From assembly GCA_030446505.1 (NCBI GenBank), contig JAUJND010000014.1, forward strand, positions 1-63,295: a DNA stretch of 63,295 nt. The letters are read 5' to 3'. Under the pieces are notes generated by a model. It made no database searches. It saw nothing but the letters and a program-made list of their open reading frames with translations, and had not been told where the DNA came from. This document shows positions 55,221 to 63,295 of this stretch, one piece after another. This DNA comes from Chroococcidiopsidaceae cyanobacterium YX2bin18 (GTDB taxonomy: Bacteria; Cyanobacteriota; Cyanobacteriia; Cyanobacteriales; Chroococcidiopsidaceae). Position 1 is the first letter of the stretch, and each line of letters opens with the position of its first letter. Both the position numbers and the translations under genes were made by a program.

Positions 55221-57413
55221 TTACCACCGCGCCCAGTTAAGAAACTCATCCCACGCTGTATCTGCGGCGAAGGCTATGTTTGAACTGCTGTAACTGCTAT
55301 CAGGAACAATACCTGCGGGTGAGAAGTAAATGGATAGACCAGTACCGCGTTGATTGATAGAAGAATAATTCTGGATAATCGCACTGTGTTAATCTTTGAG
55401 ATTTGTCTTGGGTGTTGTGCGGATGCTTACTGTTATACTCATGTCTCTAATGAAATTGGCAATAAGAGTACCTAAATCGCGTTAATCGGTATCCTCAAAG
55501 TAAGCAGAGTTGGCTCTATGAGTTGATAAGCGACTGCGATCATAACTTGTGGAGCTATTCATAATCGTAGTTGCAAATTGGCTAATAGTTGCCGACAAGT
55601 TATTAGGATTGCTGCTCCTTAGACTAACTAAATTAATAGCTGATAATGTCTCCTCAGTCCCATTATTTCCGATGGAACTATAATGCTGTCCATAGCGGTT
55701 TACAATAGTATTACCCAGCTGCATTGCTGTCATTGTAGAATTAGTAGTCAAATCAGACAAAACTGTAGAATAATTCCATCCTATTCCTGGTATAACCTCT
55801 TGTGAACCTACGAGAACCGAAGCATTGTTTCTAATTTGATGGGCAAATTCAGTCATACCCATTAAACAAGCATCGGCACCTACTAAGTCAATGTTTCTGG
55901 AAAGACCAGCGAGGACGCTACTGGTTTCGCTGACAGTAAGGCTGTCATTGGTGATATCGTCATAGGCTACGCTAAACCCAGAGCCGTGTCCCCATAGTAC
56001 CAGGGCATAATTATTGGCTTGATAGTTTGTCATACCCCAATTGACAAAATTGCTCAGGACATTGGCATCACCCATGTTCGCCTCACCGACGCTGGTTCCC
56101 CAATTCAGACCAGGCGTATCCCCTTGCCTGATAATTCCCCGGCGGGTATCTGTCCAATCGCCGTAACTAAATTCATATCCAGAAGTGCGATCAAATTGAG
56201 CCACGATATTGACGTTACTTGTCGAACCAACGGCAGACATCTCCAGAAAGTCTTCGATACCAAACGCTTCTAAGTTGTTACCCGCCATGTAAACCATAAA
56301 AGTCCAGGCATCTGTGGTAGATACGGCTGGGGTAGCAGATATGCTGAGGTTATAGTGTGTGTTGCCACTATAGGAATGAACCTGAGCGAAGTAAGAACCG
56401 GCTGCCAAGCCATTGATGTTAATCACTTCGGCAGTGGAACCCCCAGCAGCAGAACTGCCAGCTTGAGTGGTTGTACCATCGCTGTTGAGCCGTAACAGTT
56501 GCACATTTGCATCCGCCCTCAGACCGTTGAGTGCCAATTGGAAGTTGCTATTATTACTCAGACTAAAATGGTAATAATCGTTGATGTCAGTGTTACCAAC
56601 AAAGTCTCTAAATATAGCTGATTTACCGCTTACAGTAATATTGCGAGCTCTACTTAACGCATTACCAGCATAGTCACCACTCGTAAATTCACTACTTGAG
56701 CGTCCTTCTTGCAACCCAAAGTGTACGAAGTGGTCATATGCCTGCGAGTTATTAAAGCCTACCGCCTTTAAGTCGAAGTTATTAGCAAGGTAGTATGATA
56801 CATTAAAAAATGGTGACGATGTGTGTCCTTCACTAAGACCATGACGTTCAAAATGATCCAATAATTGCTGGTTATTTAGACCTGCTGATGCCAAATCGGA
56901 GTAGATACTTCGATAAGAGTTGACATCAAAGGCGATAGAAAACTGTCGTCCCTCATAGAGACCGTAAATTTCCAGGTGTTGTAAAGCTTGGCTGTTGTTG
57001 AAGCTTGCTAAATCACTGTTGGCAGCCTTATAGAAATTCAGGTCTACAAATGGTGAAAAACTACGTCCCTCAGCCACACCATTGCTCTGTAGATGATTAA
57101 ATGCTTGCTCGTTATTCAAGCTTGTCAAGTCAACATTGCTGGCTCGATAAAATTTAATGTCAACAAATTGTGAAAAGCTCCGTCCTTCAGCTACACCATT
57201 ATTTTGTAAATGGTTAAATGCTTGTTGGTTGCTAATATTTGCTAAATCGCTATTACTAGATCGGTAGAAGTTGAGATTGACAAACGGTGAGAAGGCACGT
57301 CCTTCATTTAAACCATAGTTCTGAAAGTGTGATTCTGCTTGGGCATCACTGAAGTTAGCCAAGTCAACATTAGCAGCGCGATAGAAATTAGCATTAAATA
57401 AATTTACAGGCAT
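55221..57413 (-). pseudogene. Clostripain-type (C11) peptidase with N-terminal repeats and premature stops
   Basis: The frame from 57413 encodes six repeats of about 39 residues (residues 1-245; pattern NFYRxxNxDLA then HLQNNGVAEGRSFSPF). A PPC-like beta domain follows (about 250-370, ADANVQLLRLNSDG). The C11 peptidase domain carries WTFMVYMAGNNLE, the His motif LWGHGSGFSVAYDD and the Cys motif VGADACLMGMTEFA. The frame stops at 55482 after YFEDTD. In the same frame it continues for 87 codons to 55221 (RDLGTLIANFI, SAIIQNYSSINQRGTGLSIY, FAADTAWDEFLNW), with one more TAA at 55389. Those codons look like the natural C-terminus, so two nonsense changes shorten the protein. Confidence 0.84.
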
Positions 57414-58073
57414 AAATAATTTCTTAACGGCTACGGGTAGCTTCTACTTATCCCATCTTGCTGTATCAATGCAAATTTGAGATGCTAAATTATACGGAAC
57501 TTGTAGATATATTTAAGTATTGAAATTAAGTAATAATACTGGAAACTTTAGGGAAAGTGCTCTTAATACTGCGTCAGCGTTCAACCAACTCTCTTTAAAA
57601 TGTAGTTATTGTTACTTGCCATTGATTACTAATACGGCAATCTGGAACTAGTTGTGAGAATACTAAAGTCCTGCCGCCATTCTTGAAAGCTTTTCAACCT
57701 CTGAAAACCACACTATACCTTGATTAAACCAGTCATCAAGATATAGTTGAGATGGATTGAGATCCGAAACAATTTCAATTTCTACATATTTCCTCTAATG
57801 CAGTTACAACGAGGGTTAGGAATACCTTTGATGGAAATTTAACTAGGTCTACTGCTTAGAGAACCATGGAACTCAGAGCTGACGGATGCAGCCTTTCCCT
57901 TACCATCTGCCGCTCCGCTTTTCGCAATACAATCATTGCTTGTGCCTTGCTCGTTTAGAGTCGGCTCAAGTCGATGGCTTACCAGACGGGTAGAACTGTG
58001 TATCAGATCAAGCATCCATCGGTTCAAAGGACCTTTGCGTAAGTCCTGAATAAAATGAACAAACTAAGCGTTT
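57414..58073. other. Intergenic region with one repeat copy
   Basis: About 660 bases upstream of the peptidase and downstream of cupS. It contains copy 2 of the 72 bp repeat and AT-rich sequence. A 62-codon minus-strand frame at 57839-58027 has no recognisable feature. I see no RNA gene and no terminator close to the cupS stop. Confidence 0.5.
57793..57864 (+). repeat. 72 bp repeat, copy 2
   Basis: Second copy of the sequence at 52703-52774 (60 of 72 identical). In the frame corresponding to copy 1 it reads MQLQRGLGIPLMEI and then a stop, so it is a dead gene fragment if it was ever coding. Confidence 0.75.
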
Positions 58074-58475
58074 TTATCCCATCAGTATTACTGTGTCAAT
58101 CACGTGAATGACACCATTATCAGCCTCGATATCAGGTGCAATGACAGTAGCATTTTTAACCTCGAAGCCATCAGAGCAATCAATCTTAATTGGTGAGCCT
58201 TCCACAGAAGTAACTGAACTCAGTTTTGCTAGATCAGCTTTCATTAACTTCCCAGAAACGACATGAAAAGTCAAAATTCTGGCTAGCTGAGGAATATTCT
58301 GCACCAAGGTTTGGACTGTTCCCGATGGCAACTTAGCAAACGCATCGTCGTTTGGGGCAAAGACAGTAAAAGGACCAGGGCTTTTCAGCGTATCCACTAA
58401 ACCTGCAACTTGGACAGCTGTTACTAAGGTTTGGAAAGAACCCGCGCCAACTGCTATATCAACAATGTTAGCCAT
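58074..58475 (-). CDS. cupS: Fasciclin-domain protein CupS of the NDH-1MS complex
   Basis: A 133-residue single fasciclin (FAS1) domain: [40 protein letters not shown] then [28 protein letters not shown] and the final [13 protein letters not shown]. No signal peptide is present, so it is cytoplasmic or on the cytoplasmic face of the thylakoid. In cyanobacteria a FAS1 protein in this position is CupS, a small subunit of the inducible CO2-uptake NDH-1MS complex. It is the last gene of ndhF3-ndhD3-cupA-cupS, 51 bp after cupA. Confidence 0.92.
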   Translation of the reverse strand: MANIVDIAVGAGSFQTLVTAVQVAGLVDTLKSPGPFTVFAPNDDAFAKLPSGTVQTLVQNIPQLARILTFHVVSGKLMKADLAKLSSVTSVEGSPIKIDCSDGFEVKNATVIAPDIEADNGVIHVIDTVILMG

Positions 58476-58526
58476 TTATATTACTTAATTTGTGCAATCA
58501 ACTCTCTTCAAAGGTGAGCATTCAGC

Positions 58527-59825
58527 TTACCTATAGTTCTGTGCCTGAATATTCCGCAGGCGAGCTTCAGGACGCTTAAAGCGGTTAATCTGGGCTTCAA
58601 AGAAAGCGCGGTTCGCTTGGAGATGTTTTGGGTTAGGGTCATCTAACGGATAGAGGAGCGCAGTCCGTAACGCTTGAATCACGGCAGAAGTGACACAGTA
58701 CATTGATCGTTGGAAAGTAATCCCTAGCTGGATCAGCATATCGTTTTCACCCCGACAGTGTTGGCGATAGTAATCTACTAGATAGGGTGGAAGGAAGTGC
58801 AACATATCCTGCATTAGCAGTGTAGGTGGAATGCCAGCTGTACCGACTGGGAATACATCGGCATAAAGGATTCCGTAGTGAAAGTCTTTTTGATCGTCGG
58901 GGACTTGCTTCGCTTGAGCGTTGTAAGACTTTGTACCCCGGAATGGCGACGTGCGATAGAAAACAGCTTCCACATAAGGTAATGCTGCTTCGTATAGCCA
59001 CATAAAGCCCTTTGATTTGGGGATGATTTCGTAGCATTCACCCCTAATATAGACGTGGTGGTAGATAGGACGACCGGCGATCGCAAAGATGCCATTGACC
59101 AGAAAATTCATCGCATCTGGGACACCTTTAAATCCTCCTTCGTCATAGATGTCAGACATCTCAAAGAAAACCGGAGCCATTATTTCCCAGAACAGACCCA
59201 GATTACTGTAGTAAGACATCTGACGGCACTGTTCCAAAAATAAATCGGGAAAAGCCTTGTATAGCGCCATCATCACTGGATTGTACTTGAAGTAAGCCTT
59301 AATCGCTTTGTCGGCGTTGGCTTTGTATTCATCAGAGTCTAGGTAGGAGTCGAATAGCCCCCAGCCCATATCTCTGCCGTGCCAGAGCATGGAACGCATA
59401 CATTCTTCCGCAAACTCCATGTTAACTCTGTCATGCAACCAGTGGTGCAACAACTTGGGCATTTTGAAGGTTTCACCCTTCTCCATAAATTCCAGAAGTT
59501 CCGGATGGGCAGTGGCTTCTCCGCGCCAAATCCGCAAATCCGCATCGTCTCCAGCGTAATGATTATGCAGATCTAGATACTCTTTGGGGATGAAGTATTT
59601 GAAGAAAGGAAACGGATCTAAAAAGACACGCTCGGCAATATAGAGTAGATCACGCCAGTAGAAATCCATCGGCACAGCATAAGCTTTGTATATGCCAATG
59701 ATTTGCATGAGATTTTCTGGCGTGTCGGGTAGCATTGCCCCGCCTGCTTCCAAACGGTGAATGACTTCAGCGAATTCATGTTTGGAAGGAGGTAATTTAG
59801 CTTTAGTTTCAGTTGCGATAGTCAT
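58527..59825 (-). CDS. cupA: CO2 hydration protein CupA
   Basis: A 432-residue CO2 hydration protein (CupA/ChpY), which works with NdhD3 and NdhF3 to convert CO2 to bicarbonate at the thylakoid, powered by electron transport. Family blocks are EVIHRLEAGGAMLPDTPENL, FYWRDLLYIAERVFLDPFPF, NHYAGDDADLRIWRGEATAH, GLFWEIMAPVFFEMSDIYDE, VYIRGECYEIIPKSKGFMWL and VYYRQHCRGENDMLIQLG-like VDYYRQHCRGENDMLIQ. Conserved His and Cys residues in these blocks are candidate zinc ligands. It is third of the four-gene NDH-1MS cluster, 42 bp after ndhD3. Confidence 0.96.
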   Translation of the reverse strand: MTIATETKAKLPPSKHEFAEVIHRLEAGGAMLPDTPENLMQIIGIYKAYAVPMDFYWRDLLYIAERVFLDPFPFFKYFIPKEYLDLHNHYAGDDADLRIWRGEATAHPELLEFMEKGETFKMPKLLHHWLHDRVNMEFAEECMRSMLWHGRDMGWGLFDSYLDSDEYKANADKAIKAYFKYNPVMMALYKAFPDLFLEQCRQMSYYSNLGLFWEIMAPVFFEMSDIYDEGGFKGVPDAMNFLVNGIFAIAGRPIYHHVYIRGECYEIIPKSKGFMWLYEAALPYVEAVFYRTSPFRGTKSYNAQAKQVPDDQKDFHYGILYADVFPVGTAGIPPTLLMQDMLHFLPPYLVDYYRQHCRGENDMLIQLGITFQRSMYCVTSAVIQALRTALLYPLDDPNPKHLQANRAFFEAQINRFKRPEARLRNIQAQNYR

Positions 59826-59867
59826 AATTTCAGTTGCTCAAGCAAAGATTCAAGGAGGATAAGGAAA

Positions 59868-61436
59868 TTAAGGGGTTAGGATAAGTTCTTTCTGAATTGG
59901 GGTTTTTAACTGGATCTTGGCTTCATAGCTTCTGGTTGGGGCAATCGCGTTGGCTAATTGGTGGTTAACATTTAGTTGTACAGTCGCAACCATTGCATTA
60001 GTAGTAGTCTCACTCCAACGCAATAGCCAAGTAGGCTGGATTCCCAGGAAGAAAATGGTAGCTGCTAAGACTAAAGCTGGGACTTGCTCGGAAAATTTGA
60101 CTTGGGGATAGTATGCTGTGTTGTTGTCCAGCTTGCCAAAACAAGTACGGTTGAGCAGAATCACGAAGTACACTGCTGTTAGACCAGTACAAACTACGCA
60201 AATTAGTGTTGGTAAAGGAAAAGTGGCATAGGAGCCTTGAAGCACTAAAATTTCGGCGATAAAACCCGCCATACCAGGGATACCAGCACTAGCCATTCCC
60301 CCTAAAACTAGGAGAGCACTTGTTAAGGGCAAACCTCGGACGGGACTCATCAAACCATTAAGGACATCTAATTCACGGGTGCCAACTTTAGTTTCGATCA
60401 CACCCACTAGATGAAACAAGATTGCCAGGATTAGCCCGTGAGCGACCATCTGGGCGACTGCTCCCACAAGACTAACCTGGGTGGCAGCGGCAGCTCCCAA
60501 CAGCACATAGCCCATGTGTCCAATTGAACTATAAGCAACCATACGTTTAATGTCTTTTTGGGCGATCGCTGTCAGTGCTCCATACACGGCACTAATTGCC
60601 CCCAAAATTGCCAAGCCTGGAGCCACAAGCGCCCATGTTTCGGGGAACAATCCTAACCCAAACCGCACCAGTCCGTAAGTTCCTAACTTTGCCATTACGC
60701 CACCTAAAAGAATCGCCACAGGTGGGGAAGCTTCAACGTAGGCATCTGGCAACCAGGTATGTAAAGGAACTAGGGGAATTTTGATGCCGAAACCTACCAA
60801 GAGCATTGTTAGCAAAATCAATTGCGTAGTTAAAGGTAATCCGGCGGTGATTATTGAGTTGTAATCAAAGGTCGAGGAACCACTAAGCCAGGTTAAGCCC
60901 AAGAATGCTGCCAGAATTAAAATCCCAGAAACTGCCGTATAAATGAGAAATTTCATAGCTGCATAGCCACGGCGGCTTGTTCCCCCCCAGATGGCAATCA
61001 GCAGATAGAAGGGAATCAGTTCCAACTCATAGAACAGGACAAACAGCAGCAAGTTTTGAGCTAGGAAACCACCGACAACCCCAGCATTTACAAGCAACAT
61101 CAAAGAATAGTAAAGTCGGGGACGCTCTACAGACTCATTACTGCTAAAGATAGCAGTCCAAGTTAGCAGAGCAGTTAAAGCCAGTAAAGGTAAAGACAGC
61201 CCATCAACACCGAGACTGTAGTCCAAGCCAAGGGTGTCAATCCAGGGGTGAGCTTCAGAAAACTGCATCCCCGCATTGCTAATATCAAACTGACTCAACA
61301 GCACAACTGTCCATACGATCAGGCTGCTAGAAATAACCAAGGCTCCTAAACGCGCCCGACTAGCAGGTATTGCAGCAGGCCATAACCCGATGAGAGCGGC
61401 ACCTAGAATAGGCACCCAGATCAATACACTGAGCAT
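59868..61436 (-). CDS. ndhD3: NDH-1 subunit NdhD3
   Basis: A 522-residue NuoM/NdhD-type antiporter-like subunit with about 14 membrane segments. Characteristic blocks are LFVLFYELELIPFYLLIAIW (key Glu in the fifth helix region), GGTSRRGYAAMKFLIYTAVS, VPLHTWLPDAYVEASPPVAI and KDIKRMVAYSSIGHMGYVLL. Linkage with cupA and a truncated-type ndhF identifies it as NdhD3 of the high-affinity, low-CO2-inducible NDH-1MS complex rather than respiratory NdhD1. It sits between ndhF3 and cupA on one probable operon (gaps of 60 and 42 bp). Confidence 0.95.
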   Translation of the reverse strand: MLSVLIWVPILGAALIGLWPAAIPASRARLGALVISSSLIVWTVVLLSQFDISNAGMQFSEAHPWIDTLGLDYSLGVDGLSLPLLALTALLTWTAIFSSNESVERPRLYYSLMLLVNAGVVGGFLAQNLLLFVLFYELELIPFYLLIAIWGGTSRRGYAAMKFLIYTAVSGILILAAFLGLTWLSGSSTFDYNSIITAGLPLTTQLILLTMLLVGFGIKIPLVPLHTWLPDAYVEASPPVAILLGGVMAKLGTYGLVRFGLGLFPETWALVAPGLAILGAISAVYGALTAIAQKDIKRMVAYSSIGHMGYVLLGAAAATQVSLVGAVAQMVAHGLILAILFHLVGVIETKVGTRELDVLNGLMSPVRGLPLTSALLVLGGMASAGIPGMAGFIAEILVLQGSYATFPLPTLICVVCTGLTAVYFVILLNRTCFGKLDNNTAYYPQVKFSEQVPALVLAATIFFLGIQPTWLLRWSETTTNAMVATVQLNVNHQLANAIAPTRSYEAKIQLKTPIQKELILTP

Positions 61437-61496
61437 AAATAGTTTTTAGTGATGGTTTAAAAATGAGTTAATTCCAGACCTGATTGCAGCAAAGCT

Positions 61497-63295
61497 CTAG
61501 AAAGCCGTATTGAGCGAAAGATGAGACAAGAATGGCCAGCCCAACATTATGGTCAATAAACCTACCCCTAAGAGGATAGTGAAGGCATAAAACTGGGATT
61601 GTCCGGAAGTGCTATATTTCAAGCTCTCTCCACCGAAAATGGAAGCCAAGCCGACAAGGTTAACTAGACCATCCACTAGGTAGAGGTCAACGAGCGAGAT
61701 GATGCGGGAAATCAAGCCAACCCCAAAAACAATAGTCAGACGGTAAAGTTTGGCTGTGTAAAAATCATAGGCGAAAAAGTCTTGCAGAGCTTTCGAGGGC
61801 AGCCGGACGGGTTTGGACACAATCCCACCTAGATAGATGACTGCGGCGAGGCTGCAACCAAAGACAGTAGACAAACTTAGTAATAGGGCAACATTTTTAT
61901 TCACATCTGCCCAGTCTGGTAGTAGTGACAAGCTTTGTAATACTAGCGGTACATGGAGGTTGAAGCCCATCAAGATGATCATTGGTAATGCCATTGGCCA
62001 GTGAACTTCCGGCGATCGCACGGTCATTTGCTTCGGTTTCCCGCCAAAAATTAGCGCGAACTCCCTGGTTAAACTAAACGCAGTTAAAGCGTTGACTACT
62101 AATAAAATTCCCACTACCACAGGTTGGGTAGGCAAGAGCGCATCTGCCAACTTCAGCAACGCCCAAAAGCTGCCCAAAGGAGGAAAAGCCAGCAATCCAG
62201 CCGCCCCAACTACAAACGCTAACCCGGATACAGGTCGGCGCGACCACAAACCGCCTAGTTGAGTTAAGTCCTGGGTGATATTGTTCCAAATAATTGCGCC
62301 ACTGCTCATGACTAACAGCGCGATCGCCAAAGCATGAGTCAATACCAATAATAAAGCGGCATCGGTTTGCCCGCTCCCTACAGCGATAAACACCAACCCC
62401 ATGTAGGCACTGACGGAATAAGATAGAGCGCGTTTTGCATCAATTTGGGCGATCGCAATCATAGTACCACCCACCGCCGTCACAGCCCCGATGTATATGG
62501 TCGCTGACATAACCAGGGGTGAAAGTGCTAAAACTGGTTCTAGCTTCACCAGTACCCAAGCTCCAGTCGCTACTACAACTGAGTTCCGTAAGATCGTGCT
62601 GGGTACTGGTCCTTCCATCGCCTCATCTAGCCATAGATGCAAAGGAAATTGAGCACACTTACCCATTGGTCCAGCTACTAAAGCTAAACCCACCAAAGCC
62701 GTTATTTTAGGGTCTATATTAGCTGTAGTCGCCCACTGTGCTAGTTCTGTAAAATTCCAGGTTCCGGCGAGCGGGTAAAGAGCCAGTACCCCCATCAGTA
62801 GAAATAAATCTCCTACCCGCTTTGTTAAAAAAGCATCTCTAGCACCTGTTACTACTAAAGGCTGACTAAACCACAGTCCCACCAGCAGATAAGTTCCCAG
62901 GGTGAGGACTTCCAGAATTATGTAGCTGAAAAACAAAGAGTTGCAGAGGACTAAGGCGCACATCCCGGCTTCAAACAGTGCTAAGAGGGAATAGAAACGC
63001 GCCCATCCCCAGTCCATTTCTAGGTAGCCCACTGCATAAATCTGCGCTAGCAGATTCAACCCAGTTACCAGAATTGTCGCTCCAACCGTGACTGAAGATA
63101 TTTGCAAAGGGATGGATAAGTCTAAGTTAGCTACCCTTAGCCAGGGAATTACTAATTCTTGTGCTGGCTGATTCCAAGTCGCTGGAAGGGCAAACACTCC
63201 ATGCAGAAAAGCTAGCAAGGTCATCAACAAATTTACATAGCCAGATGGTCTTGGTCCTGTACGCCGAATTACTGCCGGAGACCAAGGCAGAGCTA
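61497..63295 (-). CDS. ndhF3: NDH-1 subunit NdhF3 (5' end beyond the window)
   Basis: An NdhF/NuoL-type subunit. The frame is open to the window edge: ALPWSPAVIRRTGPRPSGYV precedes the first internal Met, so the true start lies outside. Seen are LNLLAQIYAVGYLEMDWGWA, FFSYIILEVLTLGTYLLVGL, VGDLFLLMGVLALYPL, AQFPLHLWLDEAMEGPVPST and AQIDAKRALSYSVSAYMGLV. About 14 membrane segments follow in total. Together with NdhD3 and CupA it forms the CO2-uptake module NDH-1MS. The promoter and any CcmR (NdhR) site would be upstream, outside this window. Confidence 0.95.
   Translation of the reverse strand, partial: ALPWSPAVIRRTGPRPSGYVNLLMTLLAFLHGVFALPATWNQPAQELVIPWLRVANLDLSIPLQISSVTVGATILVTGLNLLAQIYAVGYLEMDWGWARFYSLLALFEAGMCALVLCNSLFFSYIILEVLTLGTYLLVGLWFSQPLVVTGARDAFLTKRVGDLFLLMGVLALYPLAGTWNFTELAQWATTANIDPKITALVGLALVAGPMGKCAQFPLHLWLDEAMEGPVPSTILRNSVVVATGAWVLVKLEPVLALSPLVMSATIYIGAVTAVGGTMIAIAQIDAKRALSYSVSAYMGLVFIAVGSGQTDAALLLVLTHALAIALLVMSSGAIIWNNITQDLTQLGGLWSRRPVSGLAFVVGAAGLLAFPPLGSFWALLKLADALLPTQPVVVGILLVVNALTAFSLTREFALIFGGKPKQMTVRSPEVHWPMALPMIILMGFNLHVPLVLQSLSLLPDWADVNKNVALLLSLSTVFGCSLAAVIYLGGIVSKPVRLPSKALQDFFAYDFYTAKLYRLTIVFGVGLISRIISLVDLYLVDGLVNLVGLASIFGGESLKYSTSGQSQFYAFTILLGVGLLTIMLGWPFLSHLSLNTAF

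Noticed and set aside
57839-58027. A 62-codon minus-strand frame next to cupS
   Set aside because: Low-information sequence without family resemblance. It overlaps repeat copy 2 and has no start signals.

Overview
This window comes from a cyanobacterial chromosome. It carries chlN of dark-operative protochlorophyllide reductase, the NDH-1MS CO2-uptake cluster (ndhF3-ndhD3-cupA-cupS), the fbp-tal-zwf-opcA block, several families seen mainly in cyanobacteria (DUF5331, DUF3318, CGLD27, Npun_F5749) and many copies of the HIP1 octamer GCGATCGC. The genus cannot be fixed from the sequence alone. A B12-dependent class II ribonucleotide reductase and a cobyrinate a,c-diamide synthase in the same window fit an organism that makes and uses corrinoids.

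Layout. 0-10 kb: DUF5331 and chlN, a DUF3318 gene, a frameshifted queE, a frameshifted yqeK, rsfS-CGLD27, an asparaginase, the initiator tRNA with a terminator, a membrane GTPase and a peroxiredoxin-glutaredoxin hybrid. 10.15-22.3 kb: a segment bounded by two inverted copies of one IS6-type element. It holds the first part of a secreted gamma-carbonic-anhydrase-like gene, a Tat-exported beta carbonic anhydrase, ylqF, a universal stress protein, a heavily frameshifted pgk, a small exported protein and two zinc-ribbon Ser/Thr kinases. 22.3-36 kb: the missing end of the gamma-CA gene, a second GTPase, tlyA, a TetR/SDR pair, a broken ABC exporter, two related membrane proteins, hrcA, a rhodanese, a broken DUF3352 lipoprotein, cysE and a PPOX flavoprotein. 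36-47.4 kb: nrdJ, an RRM protein, fbp-tal-zwf-opcA and cobyrinate synthase. 47.5-52.5 kb: an insertion-sequence pile-up (two IS1, IS6-type, IS630, IS4) that destroys a cytochrome b561 gene. 52.9-58 kb: an exported phosphodiester glycosidase, a dienelactone hydrolase remnant and a clostripain-type peptidase with premature stops. 58-63.3 kb: cupS, cupA, ndhD3 and ndhF3, the last running off the window.

Two rearrangements can be reconstructed to the base. First, the gamma-CA-like gene was split by an IS6-type insertion. Its halves now lie 11 kb apart on opposite strands, beside the two IS copies, which implies inversion of 10982-20541. Rejoining the halves at a shared 7-8 bp duplication gives one 193-residue reading frame. 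Second, the b561 gene is split by an IS1 that itself contains another IS1. Removing 47986-49623 plus one copy of the 8 bp duplication AAAGTTGT restores a 196-residue protein.

Many genes carry single-base frameshifts, often in homopolymers (pgk, DUF3352, queE, yqeK, tal, cysE, usp), while long neighbours such as zwf, nrdJ, opcA and ndhD3 are intact. The essential role of pgk points to consensus sequence errors for at least some of these. The IS insertions, the 25 bp tandem duplication and the in-frame stops look more like real decay. Inorganic carbon handling recurs across the window: a secreted beta-CA, a formerly secreted gamma-CA and the inducible CO2-hydrating NDH-1 complex. I found no convincing new defence or biosynthetic system. 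The least-explained intact items are the tandem kinases with a shared C-terminal domain and the repeat-bearing C11 peptidase.
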